Shown: positions 1-8,192 of the stretch, piece by piece | Numbering within the stretch: the stretch's first letter is position 1 | Layout: every line of letters begins with the position of its first letter | NCBI GenBank assembly: GCA_035461765.1 | Contig: DATHUY010000077.1 | Coordinates: forward strand, 62,001-126,000 | Direction: 5' to 3' | DNA from: Longimicrobiales bacterium | Lineage (GTDB): Bacteria; Gemmatimonadota; Gemmatimonadetes; Longimicrobiales; RSA9 | Length of the DNA: 64,000 nucleotides | Notes under the pieces: generated by a model | What the model saw: only the letters and a program-made list of their open reading frames with translations | The model's database searches: none | What the model was told of the DNA's origin: nothing | Translations under genes and position numbers: made by a program

Positions 1-129
1 TCTCCGGATCACCGCATCCGCGCCATGAGGGTGGTGCGCATCGATGAAAACGAGGGCGACCGCTCCCGCACGGTATTCGGATCCGATCACCACCCGCTGC
101 TGGCGCATATCGATCTCGACGAACGTTGA
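1..129 (+). CDS. C-terminal end of an endonuclease/exonuclease/phosphatase-like protein (partial)
   Basis: The reading frame is open from the first base and stops at 127-129; only the last 42 residues are present. They contain the stretch FGSDHHPLLAHIDL, which resembles the closing SDH motif of the endonuclease/exonuclease/phosphatase (DNase I-like) superfamily, where the Asp-His pair is catalytic. That is a short match, so the family call is tentative. The stop overlaps a possible TTG start (126) of the next gene, which suggests co-transcription with the phospholipase D gene. Confidence 0.5.
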   Translation, partial: SPDHRIRAMRVVRIDENEGDRSRTVFGSDHHPLLAHIDLDER

Positions 130-134
130 ACGCA

Positions 135-1436
135 ATGGACGCAATGCTCGATTACCCCTGGTGGCTCGTTACCTTCGCCGGCATCGGTATGCTCGCGATC
201 CTGGGCGGCATCGTCACGCTCTTCTTCTCGCTCGGTCGGCGGCCCAACCGCATGTGGACCGAGGCCGTCGAGCCTGTCGCTTCGGACGACTTCACCGGAC
301 CGCTCGCGGCGCTCCTGAACGTCCCTCTGCGCAAGGGCGGCAGCGCCCACCTGCTCAACAACGGCGACGAGTATTTTCCGGTGATACTCGACGCAATCCG
401 CGCCGCGAAGCACAGCGTGCACGTCATGGTCTACATCTGGGAGGATGGCCGGATCAGCGACGAGTTCATCTCCACGATGATCGAGAAGCGGAAGGCGGGC
501 GTTCAGGTGCGTGTGCTCCTTGACGCCTTCGGTGGCATGCGCGCGCCTGATGACAAGTTCGAGAAGCTCGTTGAAGCCGGTGGCCGCGTGGAGAAGTTTC
601 GGCCCGCAGTGCCAGGCAAGCTGTTGCGGTTCCACCGCCGGAACCACCGCCGCGCGATCGTCATCGATGGCCGCGTCGGGTTCACCGGCGGTGCGGCCGT
701 TGCCGACAAGTGGGCCGGCAGCGCGTCGACCACCGAGGAATGGCGCGATACGATGGTGCGCGTGGATGGGTGTATCGCGCACAACCTGCAGTCGGCATTC
801 TGCGAGCTGTGGGCATTCGTTACCGGTGAAGTGCTCACCGGCGAGGAGGTGTTTCCGGGGGACCTGCTGGACCAGCCGGACAGCGGGGTACACTCCTGCG
901 GCGTGATATCATCGCCCTCCAGCGAGGAGCATCCGCTTCGCCTGTTCTTCTTCCTGTCGTTCCTGGCCGCGCGCGAGCGGCTGTGGATCACCACACCCTA
1001 TTTCGTGCCGGACAAGCACACGCGGCAGGTGGTGAAGCGCCGCGCACAGGCAGGGGTCGACGTCCGTATCCTCATGCCGAACCACCATACGGATGCCAGA
1101 CCGATCCGCCAGGCCAGCCACAGCTACTACAGCGAGCTGATGAACGCTGGCGTGCGCATCTACGAGTATCAGCCGACCATGATGCACACCAAGGGCGTCG
1201 TCGTCGACGGCCAGTGGTCCGTCGTCGGCTCAGCCAACATGGACATACGGTCGAAGGAGCTCAACGAGGAGAACGTGCTCGGCATCCGCGACGCCGCATT
1301 TGCCGCCGAGCTGGAGCGCACGTTCCTGGCCGACCTCGAGAATGCGCGCGAGATCGATCGTGTTCAGTGGCGGCGCCGCGGCATTGGCAGCCGCATCATC
1401 GAGCGTATCTGCGTTCTCTTCGCGGAGCAGTACTAG
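135..1436 (+). CDS. Cardiolipin synthase-like phospholipase D family protein
   Basis: 433 aa with one N-terminal membrane helix (about residues 7-30) followed by two PLD domains. The second HKD motif is canonical (HTKGVVVD, about residue 351) and is followed by the usual GSANMDIRS. The first reads HRRAIVID (about residue 171), so Arg replaces the motif Lys. Family members make cardiolipin by transphosphatidylation at the inner membrane, and the membrane anchor with two HKD motifs fits this. ATG 135 was chosen; a TTG at 126 overlapping the upstream stop is an alternative. The gene converges on the S9 peptidase gene across a long inverted repeat. Other phospholipase D activities cannot be excluded. 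Confidence 0.85.
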   Translation: MDAMLDYPWWLVTFAGIGMLAILGGIVTLFFSLGRRPNRMWTEAVEPVASDDFTGPLAALLNVPLRKGGSAHLLNNGDEYFPVILDAIRAAKHSVHVMVYIWEDGRISDEFISTMIEKRKAGVQVRVLLDAFGGMRAPDDKFEKLVEAGGRVEKFRPAVPGKLLRFHRRNHRRAIVIDGRVGFTGGAAVADKWAGSASTTEEWRDTMVRVDGCIAHNLQSAFCELWAFVTGEVLTGEEVFPGDLLDQPDSGVHSCGVISSPSSEEHPLRLFFFLSFLAARERLWITTPYFVPDKHTRQVVKRRAQAGVDVRILMPNHHTDARPIRQASHSYYSELMNAGVRIYEYQPTMMHTKGVVVDGQWSVVGSANMDIRSKELNEENVLGIRDAAFAAELERTFLADLENAREIDRVQWRRRGIGSRIIERICVLFAEQY

Positions 1437-1440
1437 GAGT

Positions 1441-1570
1441 CGGACGCGGCACCCACTCTGCAGAACGGCTCATCGGGACATGCTCCTGTCTGCGGAGCGC
1501 GGTGACGCATGTCCCGCCGCGCCACGGCCCTGTGGGCATGAGCCATTCTGCAGAGTGGGTGCCGCGTCCG
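1441..1570. repeat. Long near-perfect inverted repeat between convergent genes
   Basis: Arms of 33 bases at 1441-1473 and 1538-1570 are complementary with a single mismatch (a G:U pair in RNA). Inside, 1474-1483 pairs perfectly with 1508-1517, making a nested second stem. The element fills almost the whole gap between two convergent genes (stops at 1436 and 1575). It could work as a bidirectional terminator, although neither side has a clear T-run. It could also be a small palindromic mobile or REP-like element. No second copy was noticed in the window. Confidence 0.85.
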
Positions 1571-1574
1571 GCGG

Positions 1575-3749
1575 TCAGCTGTCCACACTGGCCTCACCGG
1601 CGGGCTTCAGCCAGTGCACGAACCACTGCCGCAGCCGGCCGAGCCGATCGACAAGCAGCCATGGCTCACCCGTCCTCGACAGGTCGTGCGTCGAGCGCGG
1701 ATAGCGAATGAACTCCACAGGCACGTCCTGCTTCCGGAGCGCCATGAACCACTGCTCCGCATCCGCCATCGGCGTCCGGTGATCCTCCTCCGACTGCACG
1801 ATCAGCGTCGGCGTGCGCACTCGTTCCACGTAGCGGATCGGCGACAGCTCCTCATACAGATCCCAGTTCTCCCATGGCTTGCCGTAGAACTCGAACTCCG
1901 TGAGACCCTGCGCGTCAGAGGCGCCGTACCAGGAGAACCAGTTGCTGATCATGCGGTCCGCCTGCGCGGCCTTGAAGCGGTGCGTCTTCGTCGTGATCCA
2001 CGCCGTCATGAAGCCGCCGTACGAACCGCCCGTCACGCCCATACGCGTCGAATCGACATCCGGCCGCTGCGCCGCGATGTCCACCGCCTTCATCAGGTCC
2101 TCGTAGTCCTCCATGCCCCAGCGACCGCGCGTCGAATACGTGAAGTCGGCGCCGTAGCCGGATGACCCGCGCGGATTCGTATAGAGCACCCACATCCCGG
2201 CACCCGTGATGTTGTGGAACTCGTCGAACCAGCCCTCGCCGTAAGCGGAGTGAGGACCGCCGTGGATGTATAGAACGAGCGGGTACTTCTGGCCGGGCGT
2301 GTAGCCGTACGGCTTCTGAAGCCACGCCTCGATCTCCAGTCCGCCGACCGACTCGTAGGTGAAGCGTTCGGCGTCCGGCCACGCGATCTCGCGGTTCAGC
2401 TCCTCGTTGAACGAGGTCAGCTGCCGTTCGTTCCGGCCGTCGGCGTCGGCGATGAACAGCTCCGTCGGCCGGTCGACGGATGTCGCTACGTACGCGACCT
2501 TCGTGAAGCGCTGGTCATAGGAGAAGCCGTTGAGCCGGCGCCGGCCTCCGATGATCTCCGTCATGCGGCCGGTGCGCGGCGATACGCGGAACAGCGCCGT
2601 CCGCCCCCCGATCGCGGCGTTCACGAGAATCTCACCGTTCGACGACCAGTCATATCCGCCGGGCTCGTACTGCCAGTCGCCGAGCACGTTGCGCGGCTCG
2701 CCGCCGTTCACGTCGGTCACGTACAGGCGTCGCGACTGAACGCGATGCGGGCTCGACACATACGATATCTGCCGGCTGTCGGGTGACCAGGCGATGCTGC
2801 GCTCGTCACCGGGTGCGGTCGTGACGCGGCGCGGCTCTCCACCCGACAGTGGGATGATGAAGATGTCGCTGTCGTTTCGGATCTCCTGATCGCGCTCCAT
2901 GCTGAACGGCAGGAGCGCGAGCGAGTCCTCCCTGGCCTGCACGACGGAGTCGCTGCGCAGCTCGGCGTCCGCGGTGAACGCGATCCACCTTCCGTCCGGT
3001 GACACGGCGACGTCGCGGTGGGAATACCACGTGCGCGTCAGCTGCACCTTCGCGGTATCACCCTCGCGCTGAACCCAGATCTGCGCCGGGTCGTACGTGC
3101 GCGCCTCACGGCGGTTCGGTACGAACCCCGGGCCGTTACGCTTGTAGCCGTTGTCCACGATGTGACGACCGTCGAAGCGGCGTGGCTCCAGCGGTCGCGT
3201 GATCGCGCCGAACGGCGGCCGCGCAGTAGCGGCCATGCGCTCGAACGGATCCTCGTCGCCCCCCTCCGACTCATCCTCCCCGTCACCGTCCTCGTCCTCA
3301 TCCATGCCCTGCGCGAACACGACGAAGGAGCCGTCGCGCGGGCGCGATCCGGACGGATAGTCCAGCTGGAATGCTTCTCCCGACGGGCGGTCCATCCGCA
3401 GCGCCCAGGTGGACCCCTCTCCCCCCGGACGGCGCGAGGAAAAGAACAGGTGCGTGCCGTCGTGGGACCAGCGCGGCGAGGATGACGACACTCCCGGCGA
3501 CGTGTAGCGCACCGGTTCGCCGCCCGCCGCGGGCACGACCCAGACCTCACTGTGTCGCTCGTTCTCCTCTTCCTTCACCGTCGTGACCGTGAACGCGACC
3601 AGCCGCCCGTCCGGCGACATGGCCGGACTGCTCACTGTGGTGAGCCGGTACCAGTCATCGGGGGTGAACGCACGACCCGCCGGCTCCTGGGCCGCGATCG
3701 GCGTGAAGGCGAGCGCCACCAGCAGAAATACGATACGTGCCGAACGCAT
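1575..3749 (-). CDS. S9 family (prolyl oligopeptidase-type) serine peptidase, secreted
   Basis: 724 aa: an N-terminal signal peptide (RIVFLLVALAFTPIAAQ), a long region of PD40-type propeller blades (repeated SPDGR motifs), and a C-terminal alpha/beta-hydrolase domain. The expected triad is visible: Ser in GGSYGGFMT (about residue 576), Asp in QSEEDHRTP (about 654) and His in RSTHDL (about 688). S9 enzymes cleave short peptides or acyl-peptides, and this one should act in the periplasm. A very acidic run (DEDEDGDGEDESEGGDED, about residues 152-170) interrupts the propeller. ATG 3749 was chosen because GGAG lies about 7 bases upstream and the signal peptide follows; an upstream start (3794) would add 15 unlikely residues. 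A good promoter lies just ahead. Confidence 0.93.
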   Translation of the reverse strand: MRSARIVFLLVALAFTPIAAQEPAGRAFTPDDWYRLTTVSSPAMSPDGRLVAFTVTTVKEEENERHSEVWVVPAAGGEPVRYTSPGVSSSSPRWSHDGTHLFFSSRRPGGEGSTWALRMDRPSGEAFQLDYPSGSRPRDGSFVVFAQGMDEDEDGDGEDESEGGDEDPFERMAATARPPFGAITRPLEPRRFDGRHIVDNGYKRNGPGFVPNRREARTYDPAQIWVQREGDTAKVQLTRTWYSHRDVAVSPDGRWIAFTADAELRSDSVVQAREDSLALLPFSMERDQEIRNDSDIFIIPLSGGEPRRVTTAPGDERSIAWSPDSRQISYVSSPHRVQSRRLYVTDVNGGEPRNVLGDWQYEPGGYDWSSNGEILVNAAIGGRTALFRVSPRTGRMTEIIGGRRRLNGFSYDQRFTKVAYVATSVDRPTELFIADADGRNERQLTSFNEELNREIAWPDAERFTYESVGGLEIEAWLQKPYGYTPGQKYPLVLYIHGGPHSAYGEGWFDEFHNITGAGMWVLYTNPRGSSGYGADFTYSTRGRWGMEDYEDLMKAVDIAAQRPDVDSTRMGVTGGSYGGFMTAWITTKTHRFKAAQADRMISNWFSWYGASDAQGLTEFEFYGKPWENWDLYEELSPIRYVERVRTPTLIVQSEEDHRTPMADAEQWFMALRKQDVPVEFIRYPRSTHDLSRTGEPWLLVDRLGRLRQWFVHWLKPAGEASVDS

Positions 3750-3785
3750 TGATCCGCTCCATCCGGGGGTGTGTGGGGAACAGAA

Positions 3786-3814
3786 CGTATACAATGCCGG
3801 ACGTCGCAGGTCAA
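3786..3814 (-). promoter_or_regulatory. Sigma-70-type promoter of the S9 peptidase gene
   Basis: On the minus strand, TTGACC (3814-3809) is followed after exactly 17 bases by TATACG (3791-3786), leaving a leader of about 30 bases before ATG 3749. The -35 hexamer uses the last bases of the T-run of the terminator behind mpl. Confidence 0.6.
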
Positions 3815-3841
3815 AAACGGCGGCGCTGCGCGCACGCCACC
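3813..3841 (-). terminator. Intrinsic terminator of mpl
   Basis: On the minus strand, 17 bases after the mpl stop, a 7-bp GC-rich stem (3841-3835 with 3825-3819, one G:U pair) closes a 9-base loop and is followed by GTTTTT. The T-run overlaps the -35 element of the next gene's promoter. Confidence 0.6.
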
Positions 3842-3857
3842 CGACCGCGAGGAGTAC

Positions 3858-5270
3858 TCAAGCCCGGCGCGCGTTCAGCGCGTCCAGCATCTTGCCGTGT
3901 ATGCCGCCGAACCCGCCGTTCGACATGATCATGAGCACGTCCCCGGGCGCCGCGTCAGCCGTGACCCGCGCCACGATCTCATCGACGTCCGGGATGTAGG
4001 CGGCCTTCCGGCCAGCGGCGCGCCATGCCGTGACGAGGCGGTCGGGCTGCATGGCGGTGTCTGCGTCGTATCGCTCGGGATGGAAGAGCCCGGCCAGGAC
4101 GATCTCGTCGGCCAGACCGAGGGACTGCTCGTAGTCGGCCTCGAACTCGCGCCGCTGCGCCGTGTAGCTGCGCGGCTCGAAGATCGCCACGAGTCGCCGA
4201 CCGGGATACCGGCTGCGCGCGGCCAGCAGCGTTTCGCGTACTGCCGTCGGGTGATGAGCGAAGTCATCGATGACCGTGACGTCGTTGATGACACCGCGGA
4301 CTTCCATGCGACGGCGCACGCTGCGATAGGTCCGCAGAGCTTCGCGCACCTTGTCGGGATCGGCACTCACTGCTTCGGCGGCGGCTATGCCGGCAAGGCA
4401 GTTGCGGATGCTGAACGCCCCGGACAATGGCGTCTCGACATCGCCCCAGACGCGGCCCTCGTGCATCACGGTGAAACGGGTCGTCTCGCCGAATGTCACG
4501 TCGCGCGCTGACCACATCGCGTCCCCCGACGTGCCCTCAGGGTCATAGGCAAACGGCTCCACCGGCGCGAACGACTTCGTCGCCAGCTCGCGTACCGCAG
4601 GCGAGTCCCAGCCCGCGATCAGGCGGCCACTCGTCGGGACGAGATTGATGAAGCGTGCGAACGCATACAGATAGGCCGTCTCGTCACGATAGATGTCGGC
4701 ATGGTCGAACTCGATGTTGTTGACAATGGCCACGTGCGGCAGGTAGTGCCACATCTTCGGACCCTTGTCGAAGTATGCCGTGTCATACTCGTCCGCCTCG
4801 ATCACGAAGTACTCCGAGTCCGTCAGCCGGAACGATGTGCCGAAGTTCTCGGCCACGCCGCCGATGAGGAACGACGGGTTCAGTCCCGCCACATCCAGAA
4901 TCCATGCGAGCAGTGACGTCGTCGAGGTCTTGCCGTGCGTGCCGGCCACGGCCAGCGATATGCGATGCCGGATGAACTCCTCCTTGATCGTGGCTGCCGC
5001 CGACGTGTAGGGCAGCCGCTCGTTCAGCAGAAACTCCAGCTCCGGGTTCCCGCGCGATATGGCGTTGCCGACAACGACCATGTCCGGTCGCGGAGTCAGA
5101 TTTTCCGGACGATACCCCTCCGCGTACGCGATCCCCATGGACTCGAGCATGGTGGACATGGGTGGATACACGTTCTCGTCGGAGCCGGTCACACGATGCC
5201 CGGCGGCCGTCAGCAGTCCTGCAAGGGACGCCATGGCCGTCCCGCCGATACCCATCAGGTGGTAGTGCAT
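3858..5270 (-). CDS. mpl: UDP-N-acetylmuramate:L-alanyl-gamma-D-glutamyl-meso-diaminopimelate ligase (Mpl)
   Basis: 470 aa, a normal length for Mpl. The enzyme re-attaches murein tripeptide recovered from cell-wall turnover to UDP-MurNAc in the cytoplasm. It has the Mur ligase architecture: an N-terminal UDP-binding domain starting HYHLMGIGGTAM, an ATP-binding P-loop GTHGKTSTT (residues 110-118), and the Mpl-like stretch DEYDTAYFDKGPK followed by NNIEFDHADIY (about residues 160-193). These separate it from MurC. ATG 5270 is the natural start because the glycine-rich motif follows at once. It lies divergently from rpsU across a 276-base gap and ends in its own terminator. Confidence 0.93.
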   Translation of the reverse strand: MHYHLMGIGGTAMASLAGLLTAAGHRVTGSDENVYPPMSTMLESMGIAYAEGYRPENLTPRPDMVVVGNAISRGNPELEFLLNERLPYTSAAATIKEEFIRHRISLAVAGTHGKTSTTSLLAWILDVAGLNPSFLIGGVAENFGTSFRLTDSEYFVIEADEYDTAYFDKGPKMWHYLPHVAIVNNIEFDHADIYRDETAYLYAFARFINLVPTSGRLIAGWDSPAVRELATKSFAPVEPFAYDPEGTSGDAMWSARDVTFGETTRFTVMHEGRVWGDVETPLSGAFSIRNCLAGIAAAEAVSADPDKVREALRTYRSVRRRMEVRGVINDVTVIDDFAHHPTAVRETLLAARSRYPGRRLVAIFEPRSYTAQRREFEADYEQSLGLADEIVLAGLFHPERYDADTAMQPDRLVTAWRAAGRKAAYIPDVDEIVARVTADAAPGDVLMIMSNGGFGGIHGKMLDALNARRA

Positions 5271-5462
5271 TTACCGCAGGTCCCCCGTCTCGGATGATTG
5301 CTGCACAGGACTGTATCGCCCCGCGCCGTGCTGCAAAAGATCTGATGAAGGCGCCTCCGCACGGACAGGCCCGCCGCCGTGGTCGGGCGGCCGCCTGTCA
5401 AGGACGCTTCCGGGATGGCCGCCGCCGCCGAATCGCCCCCTCCGGAGGTGGTGGGCCGAGGG

Positions 5463-5491
5463 TGGACAGCCTCCCGATCCCCGGTTACATT
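5463..5491 (+). promoter_or_regulatory. Sigma-70-type promoter of rpsU
   Basis: TGGACA (5463-5468), a 17-base spacer and TACATT (5486-5491). Transcription would begin near 5498 and give a leader of about 49 bases before the rpsU start codon. Confidence 0.5.
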
Positions 5492-5546
5492 CTCTGGTCT
5501 GGGGTTCTTTATGCCCCTGCCTGATGTTCGTGGAAACGGGAGCAAC

Positions 5547-5738
5547 ATGATCGAGATCCAGATTGGCGAAGGCGACCGTATCGAGTGGGCGCTGAAGCAG
5601 TTCCGGCGCAAGATGCTGCGTTCCGGTCTGTTCAAGGACATGAAGAAGAAGCGCTTCTACGAGAAGCCGAGCGAGGCCCGCAAGCGCAAGGCGGCGGATG
5701 CGCGCCGGCGCAACGCGCGCGCACGTCGTCGCCGCTGA
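5547..5738 (+). CDS. rpsU: 30S ribosomal protein S21
   Basis: 63 aa, strongly basic, of the size expected for bS21. The sequence matches the family: an N-terminal IEIQIGEGDRIEWALKQF, then RKMLRSGLFKDMKKKRFYEKPSE and an Arg/Lys-rich C-terminal helix that contacts 16S rRNA near the anti-Shine-Dalgarno region of the small subunit. ATG 5547 was chosen over longer in-frame extensions because GGGAG lies directly upstream (5538-5542) and homology begins there. It is a single-gene unit with a credible promoter, followed by a 108-base gap and the histidine kinase gene. Confidence 0.95.
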   Translation: MIEIQIGEGDRIEWALKQFRRKMLRSGLFKDMKKKRFYEKPSEARKRKAADARRRNARARRRR

Positions 5739-5846
5739 GTCGCTGGACCTTCCCGACATAGCCGCACGCCGCAGATTCCGGCGGGTCCCGTAGTGGACTC
5801 GCCGGTATTTTCGTTACTATTGGCGTACTCCTGCACGCGGGACTGA

Positions 5847-8192
5847 ATGGAGCAGCCGCGCGGTAGCAACCGCCCCGGTCGCCGGGGGGCAAGCCGAAAG
5901 CACGACATGACGCAGCGCAGCTCTTCAGCGCCGGCACCGCCGGCCGTTACTCCCATCGCCGTGCTGCTTTCCGCGGCGGTGGTAGCCATCATGCTGGCCG
6001 TCTCGATGGTCACGCGGCAGTGGATCCCCTACACCCAGATGACGTTCTTCCTCGTCGCAGTGCTGGTATCCGCGCGCGTGGGGGGCTTTGCACTCGGCGT
6101 TTTCGCAGTCGCGCTGTCCGTGGTGGCAGCGGAGCTGATCATCTTCCGGCCTGTCGGTATTGGCGAGATCGAGCTGATCTCTGCCCGAATCGTGAGTTGG
6201 GCGGCTGTGGCGCTGGTGACCGCGTACGTTGTGGACCGCATGCAGCGCGAGCGGAGCAGGGCTGCTGTCCAGCAGGCGGAGGCCGAGCGGCTGGCGACCG
6301 AGCTGCGCGAGCAGGCCGGCAAGCTTTCGGCGCAGGTCGAGCAGTCGAATGCACTGGCCGGCGAGCTGGAGGAGGTGAACGCGCGATTAACCGCCCAGTC
6401 GGAGGTGGCGGGTCGCGTGGCCGATCGTGCCGAACGACTGCAGCGCTTCACCGCGCAGATGCTCGAGCGGGTTGGTGCCGCCGGTGTTGCCAGCCTGATC
6501 GTGGACGAGGGCCGCCTGGCAGTAGAGGCCGGTGCGGCATCGCTGATGCTGGCCCGCGATCATGCGCCCGAGCTGGTGGCGTCCCACGGTTACACGGACG
6601 TGGTGCTCAACCCCGCCAGCGAGCTCTACAGCGGACCCAACCCGCTGATGGACGCGCTTCTCAAGGGCACTCCAATCTGGATCGAGACTGAGGAAGAGCT
6701 GCATGAGCGCTTCCCGCTGCTGGCGTCCTATCCGAAGAGCGGTCGCGCATGGGCGGCGCTGCCGCTCCAGCTGGATGGCCGCAGGATCGGCGCCCTGGCG
6801 CTCAGCTACGACGAGCCCCAGTCCTTTCCCGCCGGCGATCGCTCCTTCATGCTGCTGATCGCACAGCAGTGTGCGCAGGCACTCGAGCGCGCACGCCTGC
6901 ACAGCATGGAAGTGAGCGCCCGCGTGCGCGCAGAATTTGCCGAGCGCCGGCTCGCGCTGCTCGCCGAGGCGAGTGCACGCCTGGCCGCGTCGCTCGATTA
7001 TCTTGCCTCGCTCGCCAATCTTGCGAGCCTCGCCGTGCCCGAAGTCGCCGACTGGTGCGTCATTCATCTCGTCGACGCCGAGGGCGTCCCGCGTCTGGTC
7101 GCGGCCGCGCACAGCGACCCGGATCTCGCGGCACGACGCAGGTCCATCGAGGACCTCTACCCTGCGTCGCTCCAGGACCGGGGCGCGTATGCCGAGGTCC
7201 TGCGCACGGGTGAGGTTGTGCACGTCGAGCCCGTGACCGACGCGTATCTGCGCAGCATCGCCCGCGACGAGGAGCATCTCGACATCATGCGCTCGTTCGA
7301 CCTGCGCGCGCAGCTGACCGTACCGCTCCGGATCGAGGACCGGGTGAGCGGCGCAGTCACGCTCGGGCACGCGGAGTCGGGTCGCACTTTTGCCGAGACG
7401 GATGTGACGCTCGCACTCGAGCTCGGACGCAGGGCGGGCAATGCCGTGGAGAACGCACGCCTCTACCAGGCAGCGCATCACGCCAGCGAGGCCAAGTCGG
7501 ACTTCCTGGCGGTGATGTCGCACGAGCTGCGCACGCCCCTGAACGCGATCATAGGCTACAGCGACCTGCTTCTCATGGGTGTGCCCACTGGCGTCCCCGA
7601 CCCGGCTCGTCGTCAGGTCGAACGTATCCGCAGTGCGTCCACGAGCCTGCTGCATCTGGTCGAGGAAGTGCTCAGTTTCTCGCGCGTCGAGGCTGGCAAG
7701 GAAGACATCCGGATCTCGCCCGTGGATCTGAGCGCAGTGGTGAGCGACTGCGTGGCCATGATCGAGCCGCTCGCATCCGAGAAGGGGCTGGAGCTCGAGG
7801 TGGATGTACCGCAGAAACCGCTGAAAGTGGTGTCCGATGAACGCAAGATCCGGCAGATCCTCACCAATCTGTTATCCAACGCGGTGAAGTTCACGGAGAG
7901 CGGATCGGTCCACGTCAGCGTGCGCGCGATAGACGGCGAAACGGAGATCGATGTGCGAGATACCGGCATCGGCATTTCGCCGGAGAACATCGATCGCATC
8001 TTCGAGCCCTTCTGGCAGGTGGAGCAGTCGGCGACGCGCCGGTTCGGCGGCACCGGTCTGGGCCTGGGCGTCGCACGCAAGCTGGCCAAGCTGCTGGAGG
8101 GCCGGCTCGAGGTACAGAGCGAGGTCGGCGTCGGCAGCGTGTTCACGCTCGTGCTGCCCGCCCACACGCCCGGCATGCAGAGACTGGCGTGA
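5847..8192 (+). CDS. Membrane sensor histidine kinase with DUF4118-like membrane region and two GAF domains
   Basis: 781 aa. Residues about 35-130 form a membrane region resembling the DUF4118 segment of KdpD. A coiled coil follows (about 135-200), then two GAF-like domains (about 200-355 and 370-545). The C-terminal kinase core has the H-box VMSHELRTPLNAIIGYS (about 555), N-box LTNLLSNAVKF, G1 box DVRDTGIGIS and G2 box GGTGLGLGVA. It should autophosphorylate on the H-box His in response to a ligand or redox cue; no receiver domain or regulator gene is adjacent, so it is an orphan. ATG 5847 is used; ATG 5907 is also possible, and neither has a strong ribosome site. The stop overlaps the GTG of the next gene. 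Confidence 0.9.
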   Translation: MEQPRGSNRPGRRGASRKHDMTQRSSSAPAPPAVTPIAVLLSAAVVAIMLAVSMVTRQWIPYTQMTFFLVAVLVSARVGGFALGVFAVALSVVAAELIIFRPVGIGEIELISARIVSWAAVALVTAYVVDRMQRERSRAAVQQAEAERLATELREQAGKLSAQVEQSNALAGELEEVNARLTAQSEVAGRVADRAERLQRFTAQMLERVGAAGVASLIVDEGRLAVEAGAASLMLARDHAPELVASHGYTDVVLNPASELYSGPNPLMDALLKGTPIWIETEEELHERFPLLASYPKSGRAWAALPLQLDGRRIGALALSYDEPQSFPAGDRSFMLLIAQQCAQALERARLHSMEVSARVRAEFAERRLALLAEASARLAASLDYLASLANLASLAVPEVADWCVIHLVDAEGVPRLVAAAHSDPDLAARRRSIEDLYPASLQDRGAYAEVLRTGEVVHVEPVTDAYLRSIARDEEHLDIMRSFDLRAQLTVPLRIEDRVSGAVTLGHAESGRTFAETDVTLALELGRRAGNAVENARLYQAAHHASEAKSDFLAVMSHELRTPLNAIIGYSDLLLMGVPTGVPDPARRQVERIRSASTSLLHLVEEVLSFSRVEAGKEDIRISPVDLSAVVSDCVAMIEPLASEKGLELEVDVPQKPLKVVSDERKIRQILTNLLSNAVKFTESGSVHVSVRAIDGETEIDVRDTGIGISPENIDRIFEPFWQVEQSATRRFGGTGLGLGVARKLAKLLEGRLEVQSEVGVGSVFTLVLPAHTPGMQRLA

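Noticed and set aside
44-523. 159-aa plus-strand frame overlapping the phospholipase D start
   Set aside because: Arg-rich, no motifs, and it conflicts with two better frames.
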